The notes beneath the pieces are model-generated. The model was not told the origin of the DNA. It was given only the letters and a program-made list of their open reading frames with translations, and ran no database searches. From the NCBI RefSeq assembly GCF_036186745.1, contig NZ_CP108086.1, forward strand, positions 6,448,001 to 6,512,000: DNA of 64,000 bases. The letters run 5' to 3'. Shown here one piece after another: positions 56,848 through 64,000 of the stretch. How positions within the stretch are numbered: position 1 is the first letter of the stretch; each line of letters begins with the position of its first letter. Origin of the DNA: Microbispora hainanensis. Lineage in GTDB: Bacteria; Actinomycetota; Actinomycetes; Streptosporangiales; Streptosporangiaceae. The position numbers were made by a program, and so were the translations under genes.

Positions 56848-56875
56848 CCTGGGCAGGACATTTGTCCTGCCCAGG
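56848..56875. promoter_or_regulatory. 28-bp near-perfect palindrome
   Basis: CCTGGGCAGGACA-TT-TGTCCTGCCCAGG: 13-bp perfect arms with a 2-base centre. Either a dyad operator or an RNA hairpin at the start of the ABC leader; there is no T tract, so a plain terminator is less likely. Confidence 0.5.
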
Positions 56876-56927
56876 GTCGTATCGATCTCTCTACCTGGGC
56901 CGACGGCGCCTGCCTACCGTCGTTTCC

Positions 56928-57824
56928 ATGACCACGAACACCGCCGACGCCGTGTCACTGACCTCGGCGACCAAGCGCTTCGGCCCCGTACGGGCCGTGG
57001 ACGAGCTCACGCTCGCCATCCCCCGCGGCCAGACGGTGGCACTCCTCGGCCCCAACGGCGCGGGCAAGTCGACCACCATCGCGCTGCTGCTCGGGCTGCT
57101 GCCGCCCGACTCCGGGCGGGCCGCGCTGTTCGGCCTCGACCCCGAGCAGGCCGTGAGGCAGGGCCTGGCGGGCGCGATGCCGCAGGAGGGCGGCCTGGTC
57201 CCCCGGGTCACGGTCCGCGAGCTGCTGACCTTCGTGTCCGGGACCTATCCCGCTCCCCTCCCCCTCGACCGGGTGCTCACGCTCGCCCGGATCGACGACC
57301 TGCGCGACCGCCGGGTGGACCGGTTGTCGGGCGGGCAGGCGCAGCGCGTGCGGTTCGCGATGGCGGTGTGCGGCGACCCCGACCTGATCGTCCTCGACGA
57401 GCCCACCGCCGCGCTCGACGTGGAGGCCCGGCGCGAGTTCTGGGACGGCATGCGCGGGCTGGCCAGCCAGGGCAAGACCATCCTGTTCAGCACCCACTAT
57501 CTCGATGAGGCCGACGAGCATGCCGACCGCGTCGTCGTGCTCGGCCACGGCCGGGTGATCGCCGACGGCACCAGCGCGGAGATCAAGCGGGCGGCGGCGC
57601 TGACCACCGTGAGCGTGGCCGCCGACGGCGAGTCCGCCTGGCTCGCGACCCTGCCGGGCGTGCGCCACATGGAGATCAGGGGCGGCCGGGTCCACCTGCG
57701 CACCGGCGACTCCGACGCCACCGTCATGGCCCTCGCCCGCGCGGACGCCATCCGCGATCTGGAAGTCGCCCCGGCCGACCTGGAGGACGCTTTCGTGGCC
57801 CTCACGACCAAGGAGAACGTGTGA
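56928..57824 (+). CDS. ABC-2 exporter ATP-binding protein
   Basis: 298 residues. Walker A GPNGAGKST, signature LSGGQAQRVRFAMAV, Walker B LIVLDEPTAALDVEARR, and H-loop STHYLDEAD. ATG 56928 has no ribosome-binding site; TACCGT ends 7 bases upstream, suggesting a leaderless start in addition to the motif further up. The stop overlaps the permease start (TGATG). First gene of a four-gene ABC plus two-component operon. Confidence 0.9.
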   Translation: MTTNTADAVSLTSATKRFGPVRAVDELTLAIPRGQTVALLGPNGAGKSTTIALLLGLLPPDSGRAALFGLDPEQAVRQGLAGAMPQEGGLVPRVTVRELLTFVSGTYPAPLPLDRVLTLARIDDLRDRRVDRLSGGQAQRVRFAMAVCGDPDLIVLDEPTAALDVEARREFWDGMRGLASQGKTILFSTHYLDEADEHADRVVVLGHGRVIADGTSAEIKRAAALTTVSVAADGESAWLATLPGVRHMEIRGGRVHLRTGDSDATVMALARADAIRDLEVAPADLEDAFVALTTKENV

Positions 57825-58549
57825 TGTGGGGATACGTACGGCTCGAACTGACCAGGGCCCTCCGCGACGGCGGCTATGTGATCTTCGGGATCGTGATGCC
57901 GGTCGTCATGTACCTCGTCTTCACCAACCTCGGCCTGGCCCCCGGCGACAAGCACGACGCCGCGATCTACACGATGGTCAGCATGGCGGCGTACGGCGCG
58001 CTCGGCGGCGCGTTCAACAACGGCAGCGGCATCGCCGAGGACCGCGCGGCGGGGTGGCTGCGCCAGTTGCGGCTCACCCCGCTGACCCCGGCCGAAGTCG
58101 TGGCGGGGAAGGTCGTCACCGGCGCGGTCGCCGTCGTGCCCAGCATCGCAGCCGTGCTGCTGGCCGGCGTGCTGGTCAACCACGTCTCGCTCCCACCGCA
58201 GCGGTGGCTGGTGATCATCGCGCTCCTGTGGGCGGGCACCGTGCCGTTCTCCCTGCTCGGTCTCGGCAACGGCTATCGCCTGTCGGGCCAGTCCGCGGCG
58301 ATGGCCAACATCGCGACCATGCTGACGCTGTCGATCCTCGGCGGCCTGTGGGTGCCGGTCGAGAAGTTCCCGTCCTGGCTGGCGGCGATCGCCGAGTGGA
58401 CCCCGTCGAACAGCTACGCGGGCCTGTCGTGGCGGATCGCGTTCGGCGACGTCCCCACCCTCCGTCAGGTCGTGCTCCTGTCGGCCTGGCTGCTGGTCTT
58501 CGGCGTCTACGCGGTGTACGGCTACCGTCGTGCCGGTCGCCGGGCCTGA
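57824..58549 (+). CDS. ABC-2 exporter permease
   Basis: 241 residues, six membrane helices. ABC-2 marks: GIAEDRAAGWLRQLRLTPLT, SILGGLWVPVEKFPSWL and TPSNSYAGLSWRIAFGD. ATG 57824 is chosen over GTG 57821 because AAGGAG lies 8 bases upstream. Partner of the preceding ATPase; substrate unknown. Confidence 0.9.
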   Translation: MWGYVRLELTRALRDGGYVIFGIVMPVVMYLVFTNLGLAPGDKHDAAIYTMVSMAAYGALGGAFNNGSGIAEDRAAGWLRQLRLTPLTPAEVVAGKVVTGAVAVVPSIAAVLLAGVLVNHVSLPPQRWLVIIALLWAGTVPFSLLGLGNGYRLSGQSAAMANIATMLTLSILGGLWVPVEKFPSWLAAIAEWTPSNSYAGLSWRIAFGDVPTLRQVVLLSAWLLVFGVYAVYGYRRAGRRA

Positions 58550-58569
58550 CCGCTAGTGTGACGATTCCG

Positions 58570-59694
58570 ATGACGACAGAACGCGGCACCTGGCTCGATC
58601 CGCTGCGCGAGGGCGAGCGCGGCCCCGACGCCAAAGGCATGTACATGTGGGTGGCCGTGACGGCGGCGCCCGTGTGGGACATCGCGCACGGCCGATCCCA
58701 TCCCCTCTGGCTGGCCTGGCCGGCCGCGCTGGCCGCCGCCGGGCTGTACGTGGCCACCACGCACTTCGCGTTCACGGACCGGCGGCGCGCCCTGCCGGCG
58801 CTCGGGCTGCTCGCGGTGGTGGTCCTCGCGTCTATGATCGGGTTCGCGGGCAACTGGCTCTACCTGGTCATGATGCTGGCCGTCGCCACCGGAACCGCCG
58901 TTCGCGGCAGGATCCTGCCGGTGATACTGATCGCCGAGTGCGTCGCCGCCCTGGTCGTGGCCGTGCGGGCCGACGCGAGCCTCACCGGCGTGCTCTCCAT
59001 GATCTGGGGCACGTTCACCGCGGGCCTGATCCCGGCGATCATCATCCGGCTGTGGGAGGCCATCCACGAGCTCAAGGCCACCCGCGAGGAGCTGGCCCGG
59101 ACCGCGGTGACCGAGGAGCGGCTGCGCTTCTCCCGCGACCTGCACGACCTGCTCGGGCACACCCTCTCGATCATGGTCGTCAAGGCCGAGGCCGTACGCC
59201 GGCTGACCCGGGTGGACGCCGATGCGGCGGCCGAGCAGGCGTCCGACATCGAACAGATCGGGCGGCAGGCGCTGACCGAGGTGCGGGCCGCCGTCACCGG
59301 CTATCGGGGCAGGGGACTGACCGCCGAGCTCGACTCCGCCCGCGCCGCCCTCGCGGACGCCGGAATCAAGGTGACCGTCCGCACCTCCTCCGTACGGCCC
59401 GGCCCCGAGGCCGACGCCCTGCTCGGCTGGGCCGTGCGCGAGGGCGTGACCAACGTCGTCCGGCACAGCCACGCGTCGGCCTGCGAGATCGGCCTGCGCG
59501 ACGACGACGGGCTCCTGGTGCTGGAGATCCGCGACGACGGCCCGCCGCAGCAGGCCCACGGGCACGGCAACGGGCTGATCGGCCTGCGTGAGCGCGTGAG
59601 GGCCGCCTCCGGCACCGTGGAGACCACGGCGCCGCCGGACGGAGGCTTCCTGCTCCGGGTGGCCGTGCCGTACGCGAGGGAGGACGGTCAGTGA
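58570..59694 (+). CDS. NarL/DesK-type sensor histidine kinase
   Basis: 374 residues. Four or more membrane helices (~25-160) and a coiled linker. HisKA_3 box has phospho-acceptor H192 (SRDLHDLLGHTLSIMVVKAE). HATPase motifs VREGVTNVVRHSHA and GNGLIGLRERV. ATG 58570 gives the conserved MTTERG start. The stop overlaps the response-regulator start (GTGA). Resembles DesK-like kinases that sense membrane state; here linked to an ABC exporter, so it may sense envelope stress or the exported drug. Confidence 0.88.
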   Translation: MTTERGTWLDPLREGERGPDAKGMYMWVAVTAAPVWDIAHGRSHPLWLAWPAALAAAGLYVATTHFAFTDRRRALPALGLLAVVVLASMIGFAGNWLYLVMMLAVATGTAVRGRILPVILIAECVAALVVAVRADASLTGVLSMIWGTFTAGLIPAIIIRLWEAIHELKATREELARTAVTEERLRFSRDLHDLLGHTLSIMVVKAEAVRRLTRVDADAAAEQASDIEQIGRQALTEVRAAVTGYRGRGLTAELDSARAALADAGIKVTVRTSSVRPGPEADALLGWAVREGVTNVVRHSHASACEIGLRDDDGLLVLEIRDDGPPQQAHGHGNGLIGLRERVRAASGTVETTAPPDGGFLLRVAVPYAREDGQ

Positions 59695-60296
59695 TCCGGG
59701 TGCTGCTGGCCGAGGACCAGGGCATGATGCGCGGCGCGCTGGCCCTGCTCCTCAACCTGGAGCAGGACATCGAGGTCGTCGCCCAGGTCGGCCACGGCGA
59801 CGAGGTGGTGGACACCGCCCTGCGGACCCGGCCCGACGTGGCCCTGCTCGACATCGAGATGCCGGGCCGCGGCGGGCTGGAGAACGCCGCCGACCTGCAC
59901 GAGCGCCTGCCCGGCTGCGCCGTGCTCATCCTCACGACGTTCGGGCGGCCCGGCTACCTGCGCCGGGCGATGGAAGCCGGGGCGCGCGGGTTCCTGGTCA
60001 AGGACGGCCCGGTGGAGGATCTCGCCGACGCCGTCCGCCGCGTGCTGCGCGGCGAGCGGGTCATCGACCCCGCGCTCGCGGCGGCGGCGCTGAGCACCGG
60101 CCCGAGCCCGCTGACCGACCGGGAGCGGGACGTGCTGGCCGCGGCGGCCGACGGCTCGACGATCTCCGACATCGCGGCCCGCCTGCACCTGTCGGAGAGC
60201 ACGGTGCGCAACTACCTGTCGTCGGCCATCGGCAAGACCGGCACCAGGAACCGGATCGAGGCCGCCCGCCTGGCCCGCCACAACGGCTGGCTGTAG
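59691..60296 (+). CDS. NarL/LuxR-family response regulator (DesR-like)
   Basis: 201 residues. Receiver domain with phospho-acceptor D54 (VALLDIEMPG), T/K switch residues (ILTTFGRPGYL; FLVKDGP), then a LuxR helix-turn-helix (LTDRERDVLAAAADGSTISD, then IAARLHLSESTVRNYLSSAI). GTG 59691 overlaps the kinase stop. Cognate partner of the upstream kinase; likely controls the upstream ABC genes. Confidence 0.9.
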   Translation: MIRVLLAEDQGMMRGALALLLNLEQDIEVVAQVGHGDEVVDTALRTRPDVALLDIEMPGRGGLENAADLHERLPGCAVLILTTFGRPGYLRRAMEAGARGFLVKDGPVEDLADAVRRVLRGERVIDPALAAAALSTGPSPLTDRERDVLAAAADGSTISDIAARLHLSESTVRNYLSSAIGKTGTRNRIEAARLARHNGWL

Positions 60297-60300
60297 CGGC

Positions 60301-60744
60301 TCACTGCACGTCGAACTCGTTGCCCTCGGGGTCGGCCATGGTCACGTGGTGGCTGCCGGGCTCCTGGACGACGCGCAGCACGGTCGCGCCGAGCGCCTTG
60401 AGCCGGTCGACCTCGGCGTCCCTGCGCTCGGGGCCCGCGTGCAGGTCGATGTGCAGGCGGTTCTTGCCTGCCTTCGGCTCGGGGACCGCCTGGAAGAGGA
60501 TCCGGCGGCCGAGGCCGGTGCCGGTGTCCTGATCGACCGGGTCGTCCGGGTGCCGTACGGCCCGCAGCGTGCGGAAGGCCGTGTGGTCGGGGGTCACCGC
60601 CTCCTCCCCCACGACGCCGCCGGCCAGAAGCCGGCCGACGATGGCGCTGTTGTCCTCCACCTCGTAGCCCAGGGCCTGCGCCCAGAACGCGGCCTGTGCG
60701 TGCGGGTCGGCGCAGTCGACGACGAGCTTCCATTCGAGAGTCAT
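60301..60744 (-). CDS. VOC-family (glyoxalase-like) protein
   Basis: 147 residues. Two beta-alpha-beta-beta-beta VOC modules: LEWKLVVDCADPHAQAAFWA and KNRLHIDLHAG plus DPEGNEFDVQ. ATG 60744 has no ribosome-binding site. TATAAA ends 7 bases upstream within a 29-bp palindrome shared with the divergent CGNR gene. Convergent with the response regulator. Substrate unknown. Confidence 0.85.
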   Translation of the reverse strand: MTLEWKLVVDCADPHAQAAFWAQALGYEVEDNSAIVGRLLAGGVVGEEAVTPDHTAFRTLRAVRHPDDPVDQDTGTGLGRRILFQAVPEPKAGKNRLHIDLHAGPERRDAEVDRLKALGATVLRVVQEPGSHHVTMADPEGNEFDVQ

Positions 60745-60769
60745 GTAACCCTTTATAGTGGTTACATGA
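60741..60769. promoter_or_regulatory. 29-bp palindromic divergent promoter containing both start codons
   Basis: TCATGTAACC (60741-60750), 9-bp centre, GGTTACATGA (60760-60769). The centre holds overlapping -10 boxes: TATAGT on plus (60754-60759) and TATAAA on minus (60757-60752). Each ends 6-7 bases before its ATG (60766 plus, 60744 minus). Confidence 0.7.
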
Positions 60770-61338
60770 CTCTGACGCTACATCCGCGCAGCGGGGGCTC
60801 CTTCCGGTTCGATCCGGGCGCCCTCTGCCTGGAGTTCCTGGTGAGCGGCGGCGTGGGGGTCTACGCCCACTACGAGACGCTGCACGAGCCGGCCGACCTG
60901 GCACGGTGGGCCGCCGTGTCCCGGCTCGGCCTGGCGGAGGTGGACACGACGGCCGGCGAGCTCACCCGCGCGAAGACCCTGCGCGCCGCCCTGTGGGGAC
61001 TGGCCGGCGACCACGTCCACGGGCGTACGCCGCGGCAGGCGGACGTGGACGCGGTCAACCTCGCGGCGTCCGCGCCACCGCTGACGCCCGTGATGACGGC
61101 GGACGGGCGGCGGTCCTGGGCCACCCCCGCGACCGGCGGCCAGGTGGTCGCGACCGTCGCGAGGGACGCGATCGAGCTGTTCACCGGCCCTCTGGCCGAC
61201 CGCGTACGGGAGTGCGCGGGCGACAACTGCGCCCTCGTCTTCGTCGACACCTCACGCCCGGGCAGCAGGCGCTGGTGCTCCATGGAGCGGTGCGGCAACC
61301 GCCACAAGGTCCGCGCGCACCGCTCCCGCGAAAGGTAG
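60766..61338 (+). CDS. ABATE-domain CGNR zinc-finger protein
   Basis: 190 residues. N-terminal ABATE domain ~10-130 (FRFDPGALCLEFL). C-terminal CGNR zinc finger with C-x4-C (RECAGDNCALVFVDTSR) and C-x4-C (RRWCSMERCGNRHKVRAHR). CGNR proteins are thought to be stress-linked transcription regulators. It diverges from the VOC gene through the palindromic promoter and probably binds it. Confidence 0.87.
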   Translation: MTLTLHPRSGGSFRFDPGALCLEFLVSGGVGVYAHYETLHEPADLARWAAVSRLGLAEVDTTAGELTRAKTLRAALWGLAGDHVHGRTPRQADVDAVNLAASAPPLTPVMTADGRRSWATPATGGQVVATVARDAIELFTGPLADRVRECAGDNCALVFVDTSRPGSRRWCSMERCGNRHKVRAHRSRER

Positions 61339-61370
61339 AACCCCGCGGCGCACGGGGATCCGACCGGGCC

Positions 61371-62663
61371 TCAGGCGGCGACCGGTGAGAAGTACGAGAC
61401 CAGGCGTCGTGCCGCACCCGACCACGGACCGGCGAGGAGCGCCACGAGCACCTGGGCGGCTCCGGCGGCGACGAGAGTCGGGCCCGCGCCGGCCACGCCG
61501 ATGACCGCGCCACCGGCGAGCAGGCCGACCGAGACCGCCCCGTCGTGCACGAGGCTCTCCGCCGCGAAGGCCGCTCGCCGCTCCGCCCCGTCGGTGCGGG
61601 TGCTGATGAGCCGGTTCAGCGCGCCGATGCCGAGCGGCATGGAAAAGCCCCCGATCGCGGCCACGCATCCGAGGACGACGAGGGACGACGCCGCCGCCGG
61701 CATGACGGCGAACGTCACGCCGAGAACGGCCCAGCCCACTGCCATGGTCGCCAGTGCCGGCATCCGCGGGACGAGCGCCGGCGCCAGGAGGGCACCGGCG
61801 AGCGAGCCCAGGCCATATCCGGTCATGCCGGCCGAAATGAGCAGTCCGGGCCGCCCGGTCTCGGCTCCGAGGATCGCGAGGCCGAGCGTGAAGGCGAACC
61901 ACACGAGCCCGCCGACTCCCGACATGGTCACCGCACGCCGGATGTCCCCGTGCCGCGCCAGCACCTGACGCAGGGCCGGGGCGCCGGACCCATCGGCCGG
62001 GCCGCCGGATGCGGCAGGGCCGACATGCACGGCAGGCGTCGCGGTGCCGCGCACGGTGCACAGGAGGGCGGCTCCCACGCCGACGCCGGCGGCCTCGGCC
62101 CACAGCAGGGGCGACGGCCCGCCGACGGTCACGGCCCACCCCGCCGCCGGTGGCGCCAGGATCATCGTGACGCGGTGCATGAAATCCTGCCAGGCCAGCA
62201 TCTTCGTCGTGATGGTGGCACCGAGGGGATCGCAGATGTCCGAGAGCAGGGCACGTTGCCCCGGCCCGCTCAGCGCGGTGGCGCACCCGGTGATGACACC
62301 GGCGGCGGCGAGGTGGACCGCGCCGACCGTGCCGGCTGCCGCGCCCACCGGAACGACGAGGAGCCCGGCCACCTGCACGACGAGCACGCAGGCGAGGGCT
62401 CTGCCCGTGGTCAGCCGCTGCCGGATTCCTCTGGCCCACCAGGGCGAGGTGAGCATGGGCAGCCCGACCGCTCCGCCGACCAGCCCGGTGGACCAGGTGG
62501 ATCCGGTTTCGGCGAGCGCGACGAGCGGAAGCGCCACGGCCGTCGTGCGCTGCCCCATCCAGGTCACGAACGTGGTTGTCAGCATGGCGACGATGTCGCG
62601 TCCGGTGTTCACGCCGTCATCCTCCGGGCGAGCGGAATCCCCCGGTAGGCGACGAATCGCCAT
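61371..62663 (-). CDS. MFS transporter
   Basis: 430 residues, about 12 membrane helices. Exporter-type MFS features: FVTWMGQRTTAVALPLVALA, GPGQRALLSDICDPLGATI (motif region), and SMPLGIGALNRLISTRTDGA. The start could be ATG 62663 or GTG 62612 (VNTGRDIVAM); ATG is preferred since it keeps the usual leader. Divergent from LysR with 21 bp between starts, so likely controlled by it. Substrate unknown. Confidence 0.85.
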   Translation of the reverse strand: MAIRRLPGDSARPEDDGVNTGRDIVAMLTTTFVTWMGQRTTAVALPLVALAETGSTWSTGLVGGAVGLPMLTSPWWARGIRQRLTTGRALACVLVVQVAGLLVVPVGAAAGTVGAVHLAAAGVITGCATALSGPGQRALLSDICDPLGATITTKMLAWQDFMHRVTMILAPPAAGWAVTVGGPSPLLWAEAAGVGVGAALLCTVRGTATPAVHVGPAASGGPADGSGAPALRQVLARHGDIRRAVTMSGVGGLVWFAFTLGLAILGAETGRPGLLISAGMTGYGLGSLAGALLAPALVPRMPALATMAVGWAVLGVTFAVMPAAASSLVVLGCVAAIGGFSMPLGIGALNRLISTRTDGAERRAAFAAESLVHDGAVSVGLLAGGAVIGVAGAGPTLVAAGAAQVLVALLAGPWSGAARRLVSYFSPVAA

Positions 62664-62684
62664 CAGAACTCATAACATCCGGAT

Positions 62685-63566
62685 ATGAGCTCATTCCCCT
62701 CGGTCGAGGACCTCCGGCTCGTCGAGGCCATCGCCCGGCACGGCTCGGTCGGGGCCGCCGGAAGAGAGCTGCTGATCAGCCAGCCGGCCGCGAGCAAGCG
62801 CCTCGCCGCGCTCGAACGGCGGGTCGGCGAGCGGCTCTTCGACCGGGACACGACGGGGGCGCGGCCGACGCCGGCCGGTCGTGCGCTGTGCGCAGAGGCG
62901 GCTCACGTGCTCGATCATCTGGGCCGGATCTTCGACCGGGCGCGGGCGGCGGCGCGGGCGAAAACCTTCCGCGTCGGCACCTTCGGCAGCCTCGCCCCGT
63001 TGCTCTTCCCCGCGCTCGACGAGCTGATGGACGGCGCGACGGTCGACCAGGTGACCGACCACGGCGACCGGCTCGTGGAGTGGGTGGGCGAGGGGTCGCT
63101 GGACGCCGCGTTCGTCGCCGTAGCCGACCAGATGCGCCTGCCCGCCACCGTCAGCGCCACACCCGTCGCCACCGATCGGCTGGCCGTCCTGACGCCGGAG
63201 GGCGCGCCCGCGAGAGACGGCCGGCGGCCGTTCGCCGGTCTCGACGTCGTCGCCTACACCTACGACATGTCCGCCGACACGCTGCACCAGCGGCTGTCCG
63301 GCCTCGGCGCGAGGCCCCGGGCGGCGGCCACCGCGGAGACCGCCGTACGGCTCGCGCGGCTGCTGAGATGCCCGGCCGTCCTGCCCCGCGGGCTCGGGCT
63401 CGCCTATGCCCAGGAGGGAGATCGCATATCGGCCGCGCCCCTGCCCGGCCGCCTCACGCTCTTCATGGTGACCCGCCGCCCGGCTCCGCACGAGCTGACG
63501 GCGATGGCCGGGCCGCTTCCCGGGCGCCTCGGCCTGCGGCGCCCGGCGGCGAGACGGCCCGGCTGA
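62685..63566 (+). CDS. LysR-family regulator
   Basis: 293 residues. Winged helix ~5-65 (GSVGAAGRELLISQPAASKR, then LAALERRVGERLFDRDTTGA). Effector domain follows. ATG 62685 has no ribosome-binding site; TAACAT ends 6 bases upstream, so the message is probably leaderless. ATCCGGAT lies at the centre of the gap to the divergent MFS gene. Probable activator or repressor of the transporter. Confidence 0.87.
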   Translation: MSSFPSVEDLRLVEAIARHGSVGAAGRELLISQPAASKRLAALERRVGERLFDRDTTGARPTPAGRALCAEAAHVLDHLGRIFDRARAAARAKTFRVGTFGSLAPLLFPALDELMDGATVDQVTDHGDRLVEWVGEGSLDAAFVAVADQMRLPATVSATPVATDRLAVLTPEGAPARDGRRPFAGLDVVAYTYDMSADTLHQRLSGLGARPRAAATAETAVRLARLLRCPAVLPRGLGLAYAQEGDRISAAPLPGRLTLFMVTRRPAPHELTAMAGPLPGRLGLRRPAARRPG

Positions 63567-63674
63567 ACGGCCACGCACCCCGGTCCGCGCGCACCGAAGA
63601 CCGTTGACGGCCTCGCTCCGCGTCTGCTTCGACGGTGCGGACGACCACCTGGGGTGGGCACCCGGACGTCGGCG

Positions 63675-63690
63675 GTGCGAAACTTCGCAC
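63675..63690. promoter_or_regulatory. Inverted repeat upstream of GAF sensor
   Basis: GTGCGAA-AC-TTCGCAC, perfect 7-bp arms with a 2-bp centre, ending two bases before ATG 63692; a hairpin or operator controlling the sensor-kinase gene. Confidence 0.5.
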
Positions 63691-63691
63691 T

Positions 63692-64000
63692 ATGACGGAG
63701 AACGAGCCTCGGTCGCTGATTCCCAGCATGCGGCTGGACGATCTGCTGGCGGAGTTGCAGTCACGTCTGGAGGCCGTGCTGGCCACCCGTGACCGGGTGC
63801 ACGCGCTGCTGGAGGCGGTCGTCTCGATCGGCAGCGACCTCGATCTGGAGGTCGTGCTGCGGCGCATCGTGGAGACCGCCACGACGCTGGTCGACGCGAC
63901 GTACGGCGCGATGGGCGTGATCGGGGAGGAGAACACGCTCGTCCAGTTCGTGCCCGTAGGGCTGAGCGAGGAGGAGATCGCCAGGATCGAGCACTGGCCG
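63692..64000 (+). CDS. GAF-domain sensor histidine kinase (5' part only)
   Basis: The first ~103 residues are present and the rest runs off the window. RLDDLLAELQSRLEAVLATR, then DRVHALLEAVVSIGSDLDLE then VVLRRIVETATTLVDATYGA. This matches the N-terminal part of DevS/DosS-type GAF histidine kinases, where the GAF domain can hold heme. Whether a heme ligand is present cannot be seen. Preceded by a GTGCGAA/TTCGCAC repeat. Confidence 0.8.
   Translation, partial: MTENEPRSLIPSMRLDDLLAELQSRLEAVLATRDRVHALLEAVVSIGSDLDLEVVLRRIVETATTLVDATYGAMGVIGEENTLVQFVPVGLSEEEIARIEHWP

Overview
The window is high-GC actinobacterial DNA. It has GTG and TTG starts, many apparently leaderless genes, a mycothiol-type DinB protein, an Rv2578c-type radical SAM protein, DUF3040, SARP/AfsR regulators and a 13E12/DUF222 HNH protein. 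The overall gene content suggests Streptosporangiales (Nonomuraea, Streptosporangium, Microbispora or Actinomadura type). That placement is inferred, because there is no rRNA in the window. Most of the sequence is accessory chromosome: small regulator-plus-target modules rather than housekeeping operons.

Layout. 1-5 kb: a pentapeptide-repeat protein cut by the window edge, LysR and SDR genes, and a TetR gene flanked by two matching operators next to an orphan histidine kinase. 5-12 kb: an ECF sigma remnant, an ArsR-SRPBCC pair, a methyltransferase, an XRE-cupin regulator, a KhtTU-like K+/H+ antiporter pair and a DUF2243-CtaG pair. 12-19 kb: a TetR gene divergent from a DrrAB-type ABC exporter, MarR, a membrane glutaredoxin, a large AfsR-type regulator and a tyrosine recombinase. 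19.8-27 kb: a complete rpoB without rpoC that carries rifamycin-resistance-type residues, and a secreted multidomain subtilase. 28-33 kb: a 1110-residue DUF222/HNH protein split by a long low-complexity insertion, a broken dehydrogenase, a small lipoprotein and a DinB protein. 34-42 kb: a trpB-trpA-gntR operon, ArsR-TSUP, hydrolase, epimerase-GNAT, a probable structured small RNA on the plus strand, and TetR-DUF4865. 42-53 kb: a PlsC-type acyltransferase, a penicillin-binding transpeptidase, radical SAM, a TetR gene divergent from a Vat-type acetyltransferase and erythromycin-esterase pair, a glycosyltransferase, SDR and an MmyB-type XRE regulator. 53-64 kb: MarR with an NDH-2-like flavoprotein, WYL with a hydrolase, an ABC-2 exporter with a DesKR-like two-component system, a divergent VOC/CGNR pair, MFS/LysR, and the start of a GAF sensor kinase.

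Regulation is unusually legible. Clear inverted-repeat operators lie next to many TetR, MarR, ArsR, WYL and XRE genes. About a dozen genes have a TANNNT -10 box 4-9 bases before the start codon, which implies leaderless mRNAs. Five coding regions carry in-frame 12- or 18-bp tandem repeats, which points to local replication slippage. The strongest items to pursue are the second-type rpoB, the ~160-nt structured RNA near 40.8 kb, a 20-bp promoter motif shared by the recombinase and ABC-transporter genes 38 kb apart, the palindromic divergent leaderless promoter at 60.75 kb, and the DUF222/HNH protein with its long insertion. Rifamycin-type RpoB, Vat-type and Ere-type genes and several exporters together suggest an antibiotic-exposed or antibiotic-producing actinomycete.
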